Assembly (NCBI RefSeq): GCF_020329485.1 | Contig: NZ_JAGKJI010000032.1 | Location: forward strand, 17,458-81,457 | Origin: Bradyrhizobium cenepequi | GTDB taxonomy: Bacteria > Pseudomonadota > Alphaproteobacteria > Rhizobiales > Xanthobacteraceae | Direction: 5' to 3' | Length of the DNA stretch: 64,000 nucleotides | In this document: piece by piece, positions 1 through 9,290 of the stretch | Position numbering within the stretch: the stretch's first letter is position 1 | Layout of the letters: each line of letters begins with the position of its first letter | Made by a program: the position numbers and the translations under genes | The notes under the pieces: generated by a model | The model's input: the letters and a program-made list of their open reading frames with translations, nothing else | Told to the model about the DNA's origin: nothing | Database searches by the model: none

Positions 1-36
1 CATTTTTGCAAAAATAGCTGCAAAAAGCTAAGGCAG

Positions 37-515
37 TCAGCTCACATGGACGCCATAATCGCTCGTAACCTCGTCAAGAGCGTAAAGGGCGCGCCGTGAT
101 CGCCCCTCCAGCAGCATATCGACAAGCCGGCTTGGCGGCTCTTCTCGAGGTTGGACATGGAGGCCAGGGAATTTACGAATTTCAGCGATAGGCTCCAGAA
201 CGAGCGAAGCAGAAATGGATGGGGTGAGGCCGATAGCTAGTGGAGCCACTTCCTTTTGCTGAAACTCACGAGCGCGGCGTCGAACAGCCTCCGTCGATGC
301 AAGTGCGCGCTCAAGCATGGGCGCCACCGCGTACCCCAAGTCAGTCAGATGAGTGAGTTGACGTTCTCGGTATATGAGCTCGCCCCCAAGTTCTGCTCCA
401 GCTTTTGCATGCCTTTGGTCAGTGCCGGCTGCGTGACGTTACACATCTCCGCAGCACGCGTGAAGTTCAGCGTGCTTGCGAGAGCTAGAAAGTACCGAAC
501 CTGGTGGAGCTCCAT
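37..515 (-). pseudogene. LysR-family regulator relic (frameshifted, truncated)
   Basis: The ATG at 515 opens a typical LysR winged-helix N-terminus: MELHQVRYFLALAS, then NFTRAAEMCNVTQPALTKGM, the recognition-helix region. In a run of five C at 383-388 the reading frame is lost. A one-base shift restores ELIYRERQLTHLTDLG and continues as the linker helix and the start of the effector domain (MLERALASTEAVRRRA; LAIGLTPSISASLVLEPIAE) until a stop at 37. Only about 160 of the usual 300 residues remain, so most of the effector-binding domain is missing. The product is almost certainly inactive. The homopolymer position means the frameshift alone could be an assembly error, but the 3' truncation is real. 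Confidence 0.8.
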
Positions 516-688
516 TGGATGTTCACCATCAACCATTCTCCCCACTAATGAGCCCGTGCGATGGCAATGAGGCTCACGCAGCGCGCAGAGACACCATATC
601 CTAAGGCCATGTTCCCACTGGTGCTGGCGCGATGAAACCCGCGTCGGGCATCCCTGGCGGGCGGACACGCTTTGTGCCGGGCCGAGGA

Positions 689-1351
689 TCAGTGCGCCAG
701 GCGTGCGCGAATATGGTTAAGGATCGGAAAGAGCTCGGAGGGGTCGCAGCGTCGAGTGTGGTCGCCGCTGATATCTGCGTACTCGACGACCCCTTCTGGA
801 CTTATTACGTACCGAGCTGGCATCGTCAGTGTCCAGCTCGATTCGCCATTCACGGCGGCAAGGTCGAGACCGCATTCTATTTCAGCGGCGCGCAACTCTC
901 GGGATAGCTTCCAACGCAGGCCGAACGCGCGAGCAACCTTCCCGCCACGGTCAACGAGGCTGGGGAACGATAAGCCATTCATTCGCTCAGTGGAGCGGCT
1001 CTCGTGCGCAGACTGCTGAGAAACCGCGATGATCGATGCACCCGATGAGCGGAGCTGCCGCGCGACAGCCTGGATCGCCCGCAAATCGAGGGTGCAATAG
1101 GGACACCACCGCCCCCTGTAGAAGACAATGAGAACTGGGCCACTGTTTAATAGGTCGTAGGATGAAATCGCTTTGCCATCGGGATCGCGAAGCCGGAATT
1201 CGGGAGCATGGTCTCCAGCATGAATAGCTCTTTCGGCGATGCCCGATGAGAGCAGGTCGTCGATAGCTTCCTGGCGGACACGCCAAATATCCGGAGGGGT
1301 GTTTTCATAACACTCGTCCCTAACCGCATCGAGTTCATCCTGGAGTCGCAT
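689..1351 (-). CDS. Peroxiredoxin-like AhpC/TSA family protein
   Basis: A 220-residue thioredoxin-fold protein. An N-terminal helical part of about 60 residues precedes the AhpC/TSA domain, which starts near GDHAPEFRLRDPDG. The active-site motif is GRWCPYCTLDLRAI, a CxxC pair rather than the single peroxidatic cysteine of classical 2-Cys enzymes; this is typical of the 'peroxiredoxin-like' branch. The second half contains the SFPSLVDRGGKVARAFGL segment expected before the C-terminal strand. I chose ATG 1351 over the ORF start at 1387 because family members begin close to MRLQDELDAV and a GGTGAG lies just upstream. It probably reduces peroxides or acts as a thiol oxidoreductase in the cytoplasm; the substrate is unknown. 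It lies upstream of the LysR relic on the same strand. Confidence 0.85.
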   Translation of the reverse strand: MRLQDELDAVRDECYENTPPDIWRVRQEAIDDLLSSGIAERAIHAGDHAPEFRLRDPDGKAISSYDLLNSGPVLIVFYRGRWCPYCTLDLRAIQAVARQLRSSGASIIAVSQQSAHESRSTERMNGLSFPSLVDRGGKVARAFGLRWKLSRELRAAEIECGLDLAAVNGESSWTLTMPARYVISPEGVVEYADISGDHTRRCDPSELFPILNHIRARLAH

Positions 1352-1509
1352 CGCGGTTATTCTCACCCTGATCGGCAGGCCCCCCATTTACATCGTGCTG
1401 GCGGCAGTCTGGCGGTAGTGCCAAAAGTGAGTTTAGCATATTCTCGCACGACATGAGCGAGGCTCCGACGCACAGGGCCAATCTTACCCTCGTGCCACTT
1501 CTGCGACCT

Positions 1510-1990
1510 TATCTCAGTTTTGCGAGGTCGTCCTCCAAGGACTTGTGCAGACGCGAAACGGCGAAATCGACGAAGAGGCGCATTTCAATGGCAAGAGCGC
1601 CTGCCAAGCATGAATAAGATGGACCGAGGTCGGTTCGGGCTCAAAATCTTGGAGGATGATGGACAGCTTCCCCTCGGAGACTGGCTTGACGATTTGATCT
1701 GAGTTGACGTTCGTAACGCCGATACCCGCAATGGCAGCGTCTATCGCCGCTTCGGCGGCACTTCGTCAATCTGATCGAGAATGCGTTTGCGCGCGGCTAG
1801 ATAGGAGACCCCCGCCAGCTTTCGGGTCGAACGGACCAGGAGCTGGGTATTGAGATGAGCAACCTTGCGGCTGACCGTGGGAAGAGGAACGTTCAACTGG
1901 CGCCCAGCCGCGGAGAAGCTCAGCCTCAACCGCGGCGACGAAATATTCAGTTGCTTCCAAACCCGTTATTGGCGCCACGGTAGGGACGGG
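1510..1990 (-). pseudogene. Second LysR-family regulator relic
   Basis: Fragments of a LysR gene are readable across several minus-strand frames. Around 1990-1930 there is TGLEATEYFVAAVEAE. In the next frame come SFSAAGRQLNVPLPTVSRKV and LLVRSTRKLAG, the helix-turn-helix and hinge. Near 1740-1510 the characteristic LysR C-terminal end appears (GIGVTNVNSDQIVKPVSEGK, then SIILQDFEPEPTSVHLIHA, then KMRLFVDFAVSRLHKSLEDD), split by another frameshift and ending at a TAA at 1510. The central effector domain is deleted. This is a decayed regulator with an internal deletion and at least two frameshifts; I see no way it gives a functional protein. Confidence 0.7.
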
Positions 1991-2110
1991 TGCCCCTAAG
2001 CGGCGGCTGTCGTAACCATCCCGGTTTCGGGAACAGCGATTTGGGCGCCGCCGAGGCGGCATGATAGGCCTCAGGATCCCAAATGCTGTGATCGACGACA
2101 CGAGAGAGGC

Positions 2111-2677
2111 TCAATCCGCATTGATATATGGGATGGGGAGTTCAGCCAGATCATCCTCATAGCTGGCTTGAGCGCGTGCGCTGTGGCCGGAAGTAGTGGC
2201 GTCCGGGCGTGTATGAATATCCGCACTAATGCCGAGAATCGCGCCAACGGGGCAGAGGTTTGCGGCCTCCACCAAGAATGCGCGCTGTTTCGCGTCGAGT
2301 TCTCCCTCGAGCACGAGAGTGCGCTCGAACGAATCTCTTTCGGCGTGGGCGCCGTGGTGGAAGCTAACGCCCACTTCCACCCTCTCGAGCGGAAGTTTCT
2401 GGCGCCGGGCCTGAAAACGAACAGTCATAGCGGTGCATGCAGCGAGAGATGCGCTGAGAAGGTCGTAAGGATTGGGACCGGGAGATATCTGGCCGACACC
2501 ATCCGGGCCGCCGACAGGAAACTCGGATTCGCCGACATGACCGACCAGTGCGCCATGATGAGTCGGGTCGCTCGCGACGACAACTTCGCGGATCTTGCGT
2601 GCCTTGTCCTGTGGTGTCATAGAGCGTCCTTCCACTGTGTTGAGCGTGTCACGGAATGCGGCATCGTTAGCCGCCAT
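2111..2677 (-). CDS. OsmC family protein
   Basis: A 188-residue protein of the OsmC/Ohr fold. Family signatures are GPDGVGQISPGPNPYDLLSA followed by SLAACTAMTVRFQARRQKLP, with the first conserved cysteine in ACTAM, and the second conserved cysteine late in the protein in AANLCPVGAIL. These two cysteines form the thiol-peroxidase site in the family. The ATG at 2677 overlaps the end of the reductase gene by 11 nt (ATATGGCGGCTAA), so translational coupling is likely and I keep this start; a second in-frame ATG sits 19 codons downstream. It is third in an operon with the reductase and the molybdoenzyme, which suggests a role in handling organic peroxides or reactive sulfur species, but the substrate is inference. 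Confidence 0.88.
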   Translation of the reverse strand: MAANDAAFRDTLNTVEGRSMTPQDKARKIREVVVASDPTHHGALVGHVGESEFPVGGPDGVGQISPGPNPYDLLSASLAACTAMTVRFQARRQKLPLERVEVGVSFHHGAHAERDSFERTLVLEGELDAKQRAFLVEAANLCPVGAILGISADIHTRPDATTSGHSARAQASYEDDLAELPIPYINAD

Positions 2678-3413
2678 ATCGTTCGGTCTTGATCACCGCG
2701 GCGTCCAACCCTGCCATGAGCGCGCCATCGGCTGCGATATTGACGAAGGGGTTCGATCCGCAGACAAATACATGCGCAGGCATGCGAGGGAGCCAGGCAA
2801 TTACCTCGGCGACCATCACGCTATCGATGCGTCGCGCAAGGTCAGTAGCGCGCTTCGGAGTCTCTCGAGTAATCGCCAACGCCAACTTGAACGTCGGGTC
2901 AGCCATCTCCAATGAGAGCAGCTCATCGGCGAACAACACGTCACGCTGCGTCTGAGATGACAGGAGCAGCGCTGTCGGCACAGCCTGCGCCAGGGCGTGG
3001 CGTTGTCGGATCATCGCCATCAGCGGCACGGCGCCAGACCCCGCCCCGATCAGCAGTATCGGTGCGGTTGCACGTTCAGGCCACAAGAAGTGGCCGCCGA
3101 GTGGACCTCGCAGTTCGATTTCATCGTCCACAGCCGCAATGTCATGGAAGAACGGAGAGACTTCACCGTCCGGGAGGCGTTCGATGGCAAGTTCAATGAC
3201 GTTCGAGGCACTCGGTGACGAGGCGATCGAATAACTGCGCATCGCGACGTAGCCGTCCGGAGCAGTCAGTCGCACATCGACGTGTTGACCGGCGATATGC
3301 GCAAACGGTTCACTGAGCCGCAGGAAGAAGCTCTTGATGCTTGGTGTTTGCTGAATGATCTTGGCGATGGCGCATGTCTGCCAAACCGCGGATCGCGCGT
3401 TACCCTCAGTCAT
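2667..3413 (-). CDS. Ferredoxin-NADP reductase-type FAD/NAD(P)H oxidoreductase
   Basis: A 248-residue member of the ferredoxin reductase superfamily. The N-terminal FAD-binding barrel contains GQHVDVRL and the flavin motif RSYSIASSP. The nucleotide-binding half begins ILLIGAGSGAVPLMAMIRQR, and the protein ends with the terminal aromatic segment KTERYGG. There is no ferredoxin [2Fe-2S] domain, so it is the two-domain form. The start ATG at 3413 lies inside the stop region of the upstream gene (ATGACTGA), an 8-nt overlap; the longer ORF start at 3446 would bury it in the neighbour. Its position directly after the sulfite-oxidase-like gene suggests that it passes electrons between NAD(P)H and that molybdoenzyme. 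This pairing recurs in proteobacteria as far as I know, but the physiological partner is inferred. Confidence 0.88.
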   Translation of the reverse strand: MTEGNARSAVWQTCAIAKIIQQTPSIKSFFLRLSEPFAHIAGQHVDVRLTAPDGYVAMRSYSIASSPSASNVIELAIERLPDGEVSPFFHDIAAVDDEIELRGPLGGHFLWPERATAPILLIGAGSGAVPLMAMIRQRHALAQAVPTALLLSSQTQRDVLFADELLSLEMADPTFKLALAITRETPKRATDLARRIDSVMVAEVIAWLPRMPAHVFVCGSNPFVNIAADGALMAGLDAAVIKTERYGG

Positions 3414-4011
3414 TGGTGTAGCGCTGCTCGCGCCACGGATCGCCATAAATGTGATATCCGCGCGCCTCCCAGAAACCCGCTTCGTCGCGTTCGGTGAATT
3501 GGAGCCCGTTCACCCATTTGGCGGACTTCCAGAAGTAGAGGTGTGGGACGAGGAGTCGAGCTGGGCCACCATGGTCGCGTGGAAGCGGCTGCCCATCGTA
3601 GTTCAGAGCGACCATGGCCCTTCCGGAGGCAAGGTCCGCAAGGGGGACATTTGAAGAGTAGCCATCGTAGCAGTGCGCGAGCACGAAATCGGTGGGACAC
3701 TCCACCCCAGCATCGGCAAGGATGTCGTCGACGGTAACGCCCTCCCAGGTGGTGTTAAGTTTCGACCAGGTTGTGACGCAATGAATGTCTCTCGTCATCT
3801 TGGTCTTAGGCAGCGCGTTGAACTCGCTCCAGGACCAAACCCTAACAGCCCTCGGCCCGATCTTGAGGGTAAATTTCCACTCCGCTGTCTCAACGCGCGG
3901 GGTCGGCCCCGCTGTGAGAACAGGGAAGTGCTCGACAAGGTGCTGGCCTGGCGGAATTCGATCGGAATGGTCTCCTCCCGAATTTCGGCCGGTAAAGCCC
4001 CTGGTGATCAT
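3406..4011 (-). CDS. Sulfite oxidase-like molybdopterin oxidoreductase (COG2041 type)
   Basis: A 201-residue single-domain molybdopterin oxidoreductase. The family motif is DIHCVTTWSK, with Cys78 the expected molybdenum ligand. It is followed by GVTVDDILADAGV, HCYDGYSSNVPLADL and NYDGQPLPRDHGGPARLLVP, the substrate and cofactor pocket, and the tail YFWKSAKWVNGLQFTERDE. No dimerisation domain follows, unlike eukaryotic sulfite oxidase, and no signal peptide is visible, so it is probably cytoplasmic. ATG 4011 is chosen because AAAGGAGT precedes it at good spacing; the 49 residues upstream in the ORF look non-coding. It is the first gene of an overlapping operon with the FAD reductase and OsmC genes. 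The substrate (sulfite, sulfoxide or other) cannot be read from the sequence. Confidence 0.87.
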   Translation of the reverse strand: MITRGFTGRNSGGDHSDRIPPGQHLVEHFPVLTAGPTPRVETAEWKFTLKIGPRAVRVWSWSEFNALPKTKMTRDIHCVTTWSKLNTTWEGVTVDDILADAGVECPTDFVLAHCYDGYSSNVPLADLASGRAMVALNYDGQPLPRDHGGPARLLVPHLYFWKSAKWVNGLQFTERDEAGFWEARGYHIYGDPWREQRYTND

Positions 4012-4247
4012 GGCGGACTCCTTTGAAGCGTTTTGGGTGCCTTGGCCACGATCGGGTCCCGATCGCTCGAACGATTGATCCGCCGGCTCGGACGAGTGCA
4101 CAGGTCGGTAGCAGCGCAAAGTAAGTCTTGGAATTCGTGGGAGATCTCGGCGCCGCATCCGCCCCAGCAGGTCCGTTCAGTAGTTAAATTCGGCGACCAT
4201 TCGGGTAAAGCTATCATATCCATAACCGGCGGGAATGCTTCGTGAAG

Positions 4248-5129
4248 TCAGCGTCGAAGCTCCGCGACCAGGAAATCCGTGAACGCGCGCGCGGCGGGCT
4301 TGATGGTCTTCCCGCTCACAAACAATGCATTGACTTCCATCGAGCCGAAGTCCCATTCGGACAGAATGCGAACAAGCGCACCGCTTTCCAACTCAGCCTT
4401 CGCACTAATGAGGCTTGAGGCGACGATACCCAGCCCGGCCTTCGCCGCGGCGATCGCGCCTTCAGTGATTGTCACTGCCAACTGACTTTGCACACGGACG
4501 GACGCAACACGCCCGTCCTTGCGGAATGAGAATGTCGGTAAGAGATGGGCAGGGCCGATGATGACGGCGTGGTGCGCGAGATCCGACGGCATCACCGGTG
4601 TGCCGTGCTCTTCGAGGTAGAAAGGGGCAGCTGCAAGAATGCGCGGAGCGTCGATCACCTTCCTCGCGGTGGCGCTTGAGTCAGGCAGGCTTCCGAACCG
4701 GAAGGCGACGTCGATGCCCTCGGTGACGAGATCCTGATACCGATCGTTAGACAGCAATTCGACACGAAGCGCCGGATGGGTTGACAAAAATTTCGGCAGC
4801 CTGGGAACGATCTCCCGGAGTACGAAGCTCGACGAGGTGCCGACGCGAAGCACCCCTCGCAACTCTCCGGTGCCGCGAGCCTCGTGGTCGGCCTCGTCAA
4901 GAGCGGCCAGGATCGCCTCCACACGCATCAAGTAGGTTGCTCCAGCGTCCGTCAGCGTGACTGCGCGGGTTGTCCGGCTGAAGAGTGCCGCGCCGACGTC
5001 GGCTTCCAACGCGGCGATAAGACGTGAGGCCGAGGGCTGAGAGAGACCGAGTTCACGACCGGCGCTCGAAAAGCTACCCACGCGCGCCGCGCGGGCAAAC
5101 AGTTTCAGCGCTGTAAGTCGGTCGTTCAT
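4248..5129 (-). CDS. LysR-family transcriptional regulator
   Basis: A complete LysR regulator of 293 residues. The N-terminal HTH reads LKLFARAARVGSFSSAGREL, then GLSQPSASRLIAALEADVGA. The linker helix TDAGATYLMRVEAIL leads to an effector-binding domain (GVLRVGTSSSFVLREIVPRL; DRYQDLVTEGIDVAFRFGSL; AIAAAKAGLGIVASS). It belongs to the CrgA-like branch that carries the GIDVAFR motif. ATG 5129 is chosen over the ORF start because the HTH begins 10 residues later, as is usual. It lies upstream of the molybdoenzyme operon on the same strand, 236 bp away, and may regulate it; this is inference. LysR regulators often bind their own upstream region, here 5130 onwards. Confidence 0.92.
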   Translation of the reverse strand: MNDRLTALKLFARAARVGSFSSAGRELGLSQPSASRLIAALEADVGAALFSRTTRAVTLTDAGATYLMRVEAILAALDEADHEARGTGELRGVLRVGTSSSFVLREIVPRLPKFLSTHPALRVELLSNDRYQDLVTEGIDVAFRFGSLPDSSATARKVIDAPRILAAAPFYLEEHGTPVMPSDLAHHAVIIGPAHLLPTFSFRKDGRVASVRVQSQLAVTITEGAIAAAKAGLGIVASSLISAKAELESGALVRILSEWDFGSMEVNALFVSGKTIKPAARAFTDFLVAELRR

Positions 5130-5920
5130 CGCTACTCTATTTTTGTCCAATTTCCCAGCCGTGTTCCGGCGCCAAAATGGCACCTCTGAGACTCTCAATT
5201 TTTGAGAGGATACCGTTGGCGCGGCTGCACGGTCCTTCGAGCGATGGAAATCCCGCGAGTTTTCCAATCGTTTTTCAGAGCGTAGAGCCGGGCGCGTCCG
5301 CTGTCTCTTTCTTAGCGGTCACTGTCGTCGTCGAGCCGTGAGTGTTCCGATCGATGTCAAAGCAATGGGCAAGGGTCGCTTCAACCGAAGCTTCCGCGAA
5401 GGGTCCATCATCTCCTGAATGATCTTCGAGTACGTCGGCGCGCAAAATGACCAATTCGTCGAAGAGCGCTAGATCGTGAAAATGCGTTTGAGTTATTCAT
5501 GGGGATCATGAGTGACCCACCGCGCCCTGCGCACTTTTGCCGTTCGCGTACACCATCTAAGAGCTTTTCTCGGGCTCACGTCCCGAATCTCACAGCACCA
5601 GTCGCGTAGGCCGCGACGGCATTGATCGCCGATTCAGCAACTGAACGCAGCTTAGGCGTCGCTCTGCAGGATAACAACGTGGGTTTCGAAAGTGCCAATT
5701 GGCTCATGGCATTCCTCGCTACGACATCACGCCGGGCGGCGAGCGGCAATAACGATCGTCTATCGACTCTATGGCCAGAGGTGATTTCCCTCGCTGGCAT
5801 TGCAAGGTCATTCTGCGAAAGCATCGTCCAATCAATCTCAGAAGCAGGCACCGCGATGGCGCGGCGCCTGCTGGGAGCGTTGATTGAACGATAAAAATGG
5901 TGCGAAAGAGAAAGACACTC
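5130..5920. other. Gene-free stretch between LysR and GMC genes
   Basis: No convincing gene. Several open frames cross the interval on both strands, but none shows a recognisable domain or a good ribosome-binding site. The last bases before 5921 form the leader of the GMC oxidoreductase gene (GAAAGAGAAAGAC upstream of the ATG). Short pieces on the minus strand near 5600-5860 have an amino-acid texture that could be decayed coding sequence, but I cannot name a family. The LysR promoter should lie at the left end. Confidence 0.4.
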
Positions 5921-7516
5921 ATGTCCCAGGGGGCCTACGACATTGTCATTGTTGGCGCGGGCGCGGCCGGCTGCGTCGTTGCGAGTTATCTTGCCGAACA
6001 CACCGATGCGTCGATCGCACTGATCGAAGCGGGCGACATGGATCGCGATCCGTTCATCCACATTCCGGCCGGCTTCGCCAATGTACTCGCCCACGACCGG
6101 CATGTCTGGAAATACGAGACGGTTCCCCAGCACGGCACCAAGCGAGCATATCGCTCAGGCAAGGTGCTAGGCGGCGGCTCCTCGATCAATGCGATGTGCT
6201 ACGTCCGTGGTCAGATACGCGACTACGCCGCGTGGCAGGACGCGGTCGGCGACACCGGCAAATGGTCGTATAATGACCTGCTTCCCGTCTTCATGGCGCA
6301 GGAAGACAACGACACCTTCCACGACGAATATCACGGCATCAATGGTGGTCTGGCGGTGCAGTTGCCCAAGGGCATCAACGAGCTGAACCAATATTGCCTC
6401 AAGGCCTTCCAGGAATATGGGATTCCCTATAATCCCGACTATAACGGCAAGAGCCAGATCGGCGTCTCGCCGGTACAGTCAACGGTCGGTAATCAGCGCC
6501 GGTGCAGCGCGGTCGACGCTTATCTGCGTCCGCACCTCGCCTCAGGCCGCGTCACCCTTCTCACCGGCAAGACCGTCATTCGGATTCTTATCGAAAACAA
6601 GCGGGCCGTCGGCATCGAGCTGAGGGACAATGGCCTCGAGAGGATCATTGCCGGCGAGGTCGTGCTGTCGGCCGGCACCGTCCATAGCCCGACGATCCTC
6701 ATGCACTCGGGCATCGGGCCAGCCGAGCAGCTGCGCCAGCACGGCATCGCGGTGATCGTCGATTCGCCAGGGGTGGGCGAAAATCTCCACGACCACCCGA
6801 TGGTGCCGGTGCGTGCCTACGTAAAGGGTGACCTTGGCTATCAGGCAGCGGCGCATGGCCTCGGCACCATAAAGGCGGGCCTGCGTTATCTCATCACCAA
6901 GGATGGCCCGGCGGCGGGCAACGGCATCGAGACGGTGACTCACTGGAATCCATCCGACTTCACCGCCGAACCGACGATCCAATGCTATCACTCTCCCGTG
7001 GTCTTGAACGAGCAACTCGGCCCGGCCGGCGACCGTTCGGGCGTCACCTTCGAACTCGTGGTGCTTCAGCCCAAGAGCCGTGGCTGGGTGCGGTTGGCCG
7101 ACAGCGATCCGACGTCGATGCCCCTCATCAACCCGAACTTCGTCGGCGAGGAGGAAGACTTGAGGGCCGCGGTGGAATCAGTACGCGCGATCCGCAAGGT
7201 CATGGCCCAGGAGTCGTTGGCGCCGGTGATCGAGGAAGAGATGGATCCCGGCCCGCACATCCAGTCGGACGCGGAGATCGGCGAATGGGTGAAGCGTGTC
7301 GTGACGACGATGTGGCACCCGGTCGGCACGTGCCGGATGGGCCAGGATGCGCGAGCGGTTGTCGACGCAAGGCTCAGGGTCCGCGGGGTCGATGGTCTCC
7401 GGGTAATCGACGCGTCGATCATGCCGAACATCACCAGTGGCAATACCAACGCCCCGACCCAGGCGCTCGCGCGCCACGCCACGGCGATGCTGGTCGAGGA
7501 TCTGAAGCGGACCTAG
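5921..7516 (+). CDS. GMC family (choline dehydrogenase-like) FAD oxidoreductase
   Basis: A 531-residue glucose-methanol-choline oxidoreductase. The Rossmann FAD motif is at the N-terminus (YDIVIVGAGAAGCVVASYLA). GMC signature 1 is GKVLGGGSSINAMCYVRG and signature 2 is VVLSAGTVHSPTILMHSGIG. The C-terminal catalytic region holds MWHPVGTCRMG with the active-site His, and GVDGLRVIDASIMPNITSGN with NTNAPTQALARHA, the second His/Asn site. Length is normal for the family. The ORF also offers ATG 5897, but ATG 5921 has the better purine-rich leader and puts the FAD motif about 10 residues in. Substrate is an alcohol or related compound, not determinable here. It stands alone, with dps following on the same strand after 184 bp. 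Confidence 0.92.
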   Translation: MSQGAYDIVIVGAGAAGCVVASYLAEHTDASIALIEAGDMDRDPFIHIPAGFANVLAHDRHVWKYETVPQHGTKRAYRSGKVLGGGSSINAMCYVRGQIRDYAAWQDAVGDTGKWSYNDLLPVFMAQEDNDTFHDEYHGINGGLAVQLPKGINELNQYCLKAFQEYGIPYNPDYNGKSQIGVSPVQSTVGNQRRCSAVDAYLRPHLASGRVTLLTGKTVIRILIENKRAVGIELRDNGLERIIAGEVVLSAGTVHSPTILMHSGIGPAEQLRQHGIAVIVDSPGVGENLHDHPMVPVRAYVKGDLGYQAAAHGLGTIKAGLRYLITKDGPAAGNGIETVTHWNPSDFTAEPTIQCYHSPVVLNEQLGPAGDRSGVTFELVVLQPKSRGWVRLADSDPTSMPLINPNFVGEEEDLRAAVESVRAIRKVMAQESLAPVIEEEMDPGPHIQSDAEIGEWVKRVVTTMWHPVGTCRMGQDARAVVDARLRVRGVDGLRVIDASIMPNITSGNTNAPTQALARHATAMLVEDLKRT

Positions 7517-7700
7517 GGAGCTCTGGCGCAAGCCGACGTGGCCGGACGTGGATAGTCATCGAAGGTGGAACCGACCATGTCGCGTTCACGTCAAAGGGCC
7601 GAGTCCTTGCAAACATGCAGACTCTATTTCGCAAAACTGCTTGTTCAGAGCCATCCCCGGCGAACAGCAAGACTGCATCAACTCTGAAGGAGAGATCAAA

Positions 7701-8216
7701 ATGAGTATCGAGGACGCGAGAAAGCGCCGCGAGGCGCCACTCGACACGCCGAGCAATCTCGGCTCCAATGCCACCAAGGATATTTCGACCGCCCTCTCTG
7801 CGCTCTTGGCAGACGTGTTCGCGCTCTACATCAAGACCAAGAACTTCCATTGGCACATATCAGGCCCGCATTTCCGGGATTATCACCTCCTTCTTGACGA
7901 GCAGGCCGCGCAGATTTTCGCGATGACGGACGACATCGCGGAAAGAGCCCGCAAGATCGGCGGCACAACGATCCGCTCGATTGGCCACATCGCCAGGGTG
8001 AAGCATATCGAGGACAATGATGCGGATTTCGTCACACCCGAAGACATGCTGGCCGAGCTGAAGGAAGACAACCTGGCGCTCACCAAGCGCATGCGGCAGA
8101 CCCGCAATGTCTGCGACGAGCATGGCGATGTCGCCACGGCCAGCCTAATCGAAAACTGGATCGACGAGGCGGAACGTCGCACATGGTTCCTGTTCGAGGC
8201 GACCGGGAGAGCTTAA
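7701..8216 (+). CDS. dps: Dps family ferritin-like DNA-protection protein
   Basis: A 171-residue Dps/ferritin-like protein. The ferroxidase site is visible in KTKNFHWHISGPHFRDYHLL followed by LDEQAAQI: the His, the Asp of FRDYH and the Glu of LDEQ are the conserved intersubunit ligands. Later parts include DDIAERARKIGGTTIRSIGH and the C-terminal NWIDEAERRTWFLFEA. The start ATG 7701 follows AAGGAGAGATCAAA, a strong ribosome-binding site; the longer frame upstream is not coding. It would form dodecamers that oxidise Fe2+ with H2O2 and shield DNA. A broken second dps copy lies at 16804-16920 on the other side of the cbb3 cluster. Confidence 0.93.
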   Translation: MSIEDARKRREAPLDTPSNLGSNATKDISTALSALLADVFALYIKTKNFHWHISGPHFRDYHLLLDEQAAQIFAMTDDIAERARKIGGTTIRSIGHIARVKHIEDNDADFVTPEDMLAELKEDNLALTKRMRQTRNVCDEHGDVATASLIENWIDEAERRTWFLFEATGRA

Positions 8217-8379
8217 CTCCGAGCGCACGCCCACCCGCTAAGCGCGGGTGAGCGCCTATGCTCCCGCAAAAATCCCTCTTGGGCTTTGACATTAGGCTCG
8301 TTCGCTTGGATTAGCATTTTGTTGACGGTTACAGAGCGTTCTCTCCATCGATACGCGGCCGTCCAGCACGATGCGCAGC

Positions 8380-8797
8380 TCGCGCGATTTGGGTCTGCCA
8401 TGTTTGCAGACTCTATGTTCGATTCGCTGGCGTTGGCGGTCCGCAACCGGCTCAGTAGCTTGTGATGACGGCGGGCCGCCAAAACCACTCCTCGAGGAAA
8501 TGATCGGTGAGATTTTTGAGGCCTGGCTGGACTCCCCAAGTTGTATTCGCCGGCAACGAATGCGAACGCGTCCGCCTGACGGATCTTCGTCGCTAATGCC
8601 TCCATTTGCGCGGGCGCTTCGCCTAGCGCGTATTCCTTGTACATGCGATCCATGATCGGCAGGCCGACAGTCCTGGGCTCGATGAGCTCGGCCGCGTCAC
8701 CACGTGATCGGAGCTCCTCCCATATGCGCTGCGCCAGGCGGATACCCTTCCTGTCCGACCGGTACAATCCGTAGAGCACGAGTATTTGGAACGGCAC
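8380..8797 (-). pseudogene. NADPH-dependent FMN reductase relic
   Basis: From a GTG at 8797 the minus strand reads VPFQILVLYGLYRSDRKGIR, then RSRGDAAELIEPRTVGLPIM and DRMYKEYALGEAP, ending with FAFVAGEYN, the start of an NAD(P)H-dependent FMN reductase domain. After GEYN the frame is lost; one base over it resumes as GVQPGLKNLTDHFLEEWFWR and PAVITSY, followed by a stop and further disruption. The missing C-terminal third and at least two lesions make this a relic. It sits convergent to dps. Confidence 0.75.
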
Positions 8798-9100
8798 GGT
8801 GTCGACTCCGACGATCGCCGCCGTTGCGGGCGACGAAGCGGTTCGGCTTGCGGTGCACGTTGTCACCCACGTCTCCAGCTGCGTACCGCACCCGACGTCG
8901 CGGTGTACCTGCTGGGCGCGTTGGCCCGGAATACACCAGGGGCATGCTATTCATAACGCGGGGTTATCACCGCGCGAGCGAATCCTGCTGTACAATGAGC
9001 CGCTTTGTGCAAGAGCGCGAGGCTTTCGCAGTGACGCCGCGGCATTGGCCCGGACCCGGCGGCCATTTCGACGAAAGCAGGCCAACCGCGGAGGTGATCC

Positions 9101-9290
9101 ATGTCGCGTACTGACCTCGTGGACGTCTTCGAGGAGCTCGGCGTAAAGCAGGTCCTCGGCTTGATCGGCGACTCCCTGAACCCATTGGGCGATGCCGTCC
9201 GGCAGAGCAAGATAGACTGGGTCGGCGTCCGGCACGAAGAGGGCGCCGCGTTGGCGGCGGCCGGCCAAGCCAAGCTGATCGGCCGGCTGT
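9101..9290 (+). pseudogene. Truncated PoxB-like thiamine-pyrophosphate enzyme (N-terminal piece)
   Basis: The ATG at 9101 follows a GGAGGT and opens MSRTDLVDVFEELGVKQVLG, then LIGDSLNPLGDAVRQSKIDW and VGVRHEEGAALAAAGQAKL. This is the N-terminal TPP-binding start of pyruvate dehydrogenase (quinone)/acetolactate synthase-like enzymes, including the catalytic glutamate in RHEEGAA. Similarity ends at about GRLWPAQ, near 9285-9295, after which the sequence is unrelated and leads into ccoN. About 60 of roughly 580 residues remain. The break marks the left boundary of the inserted cbb3 cluster. Confidence 0.75.

Noticed and set aside
5576..6133. 185-codon minus-strand open frame opposite the GMC gene start
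   Set aside because: More than a third overlaps the well-supported GMC gene, and the remainder shows no convincing family.
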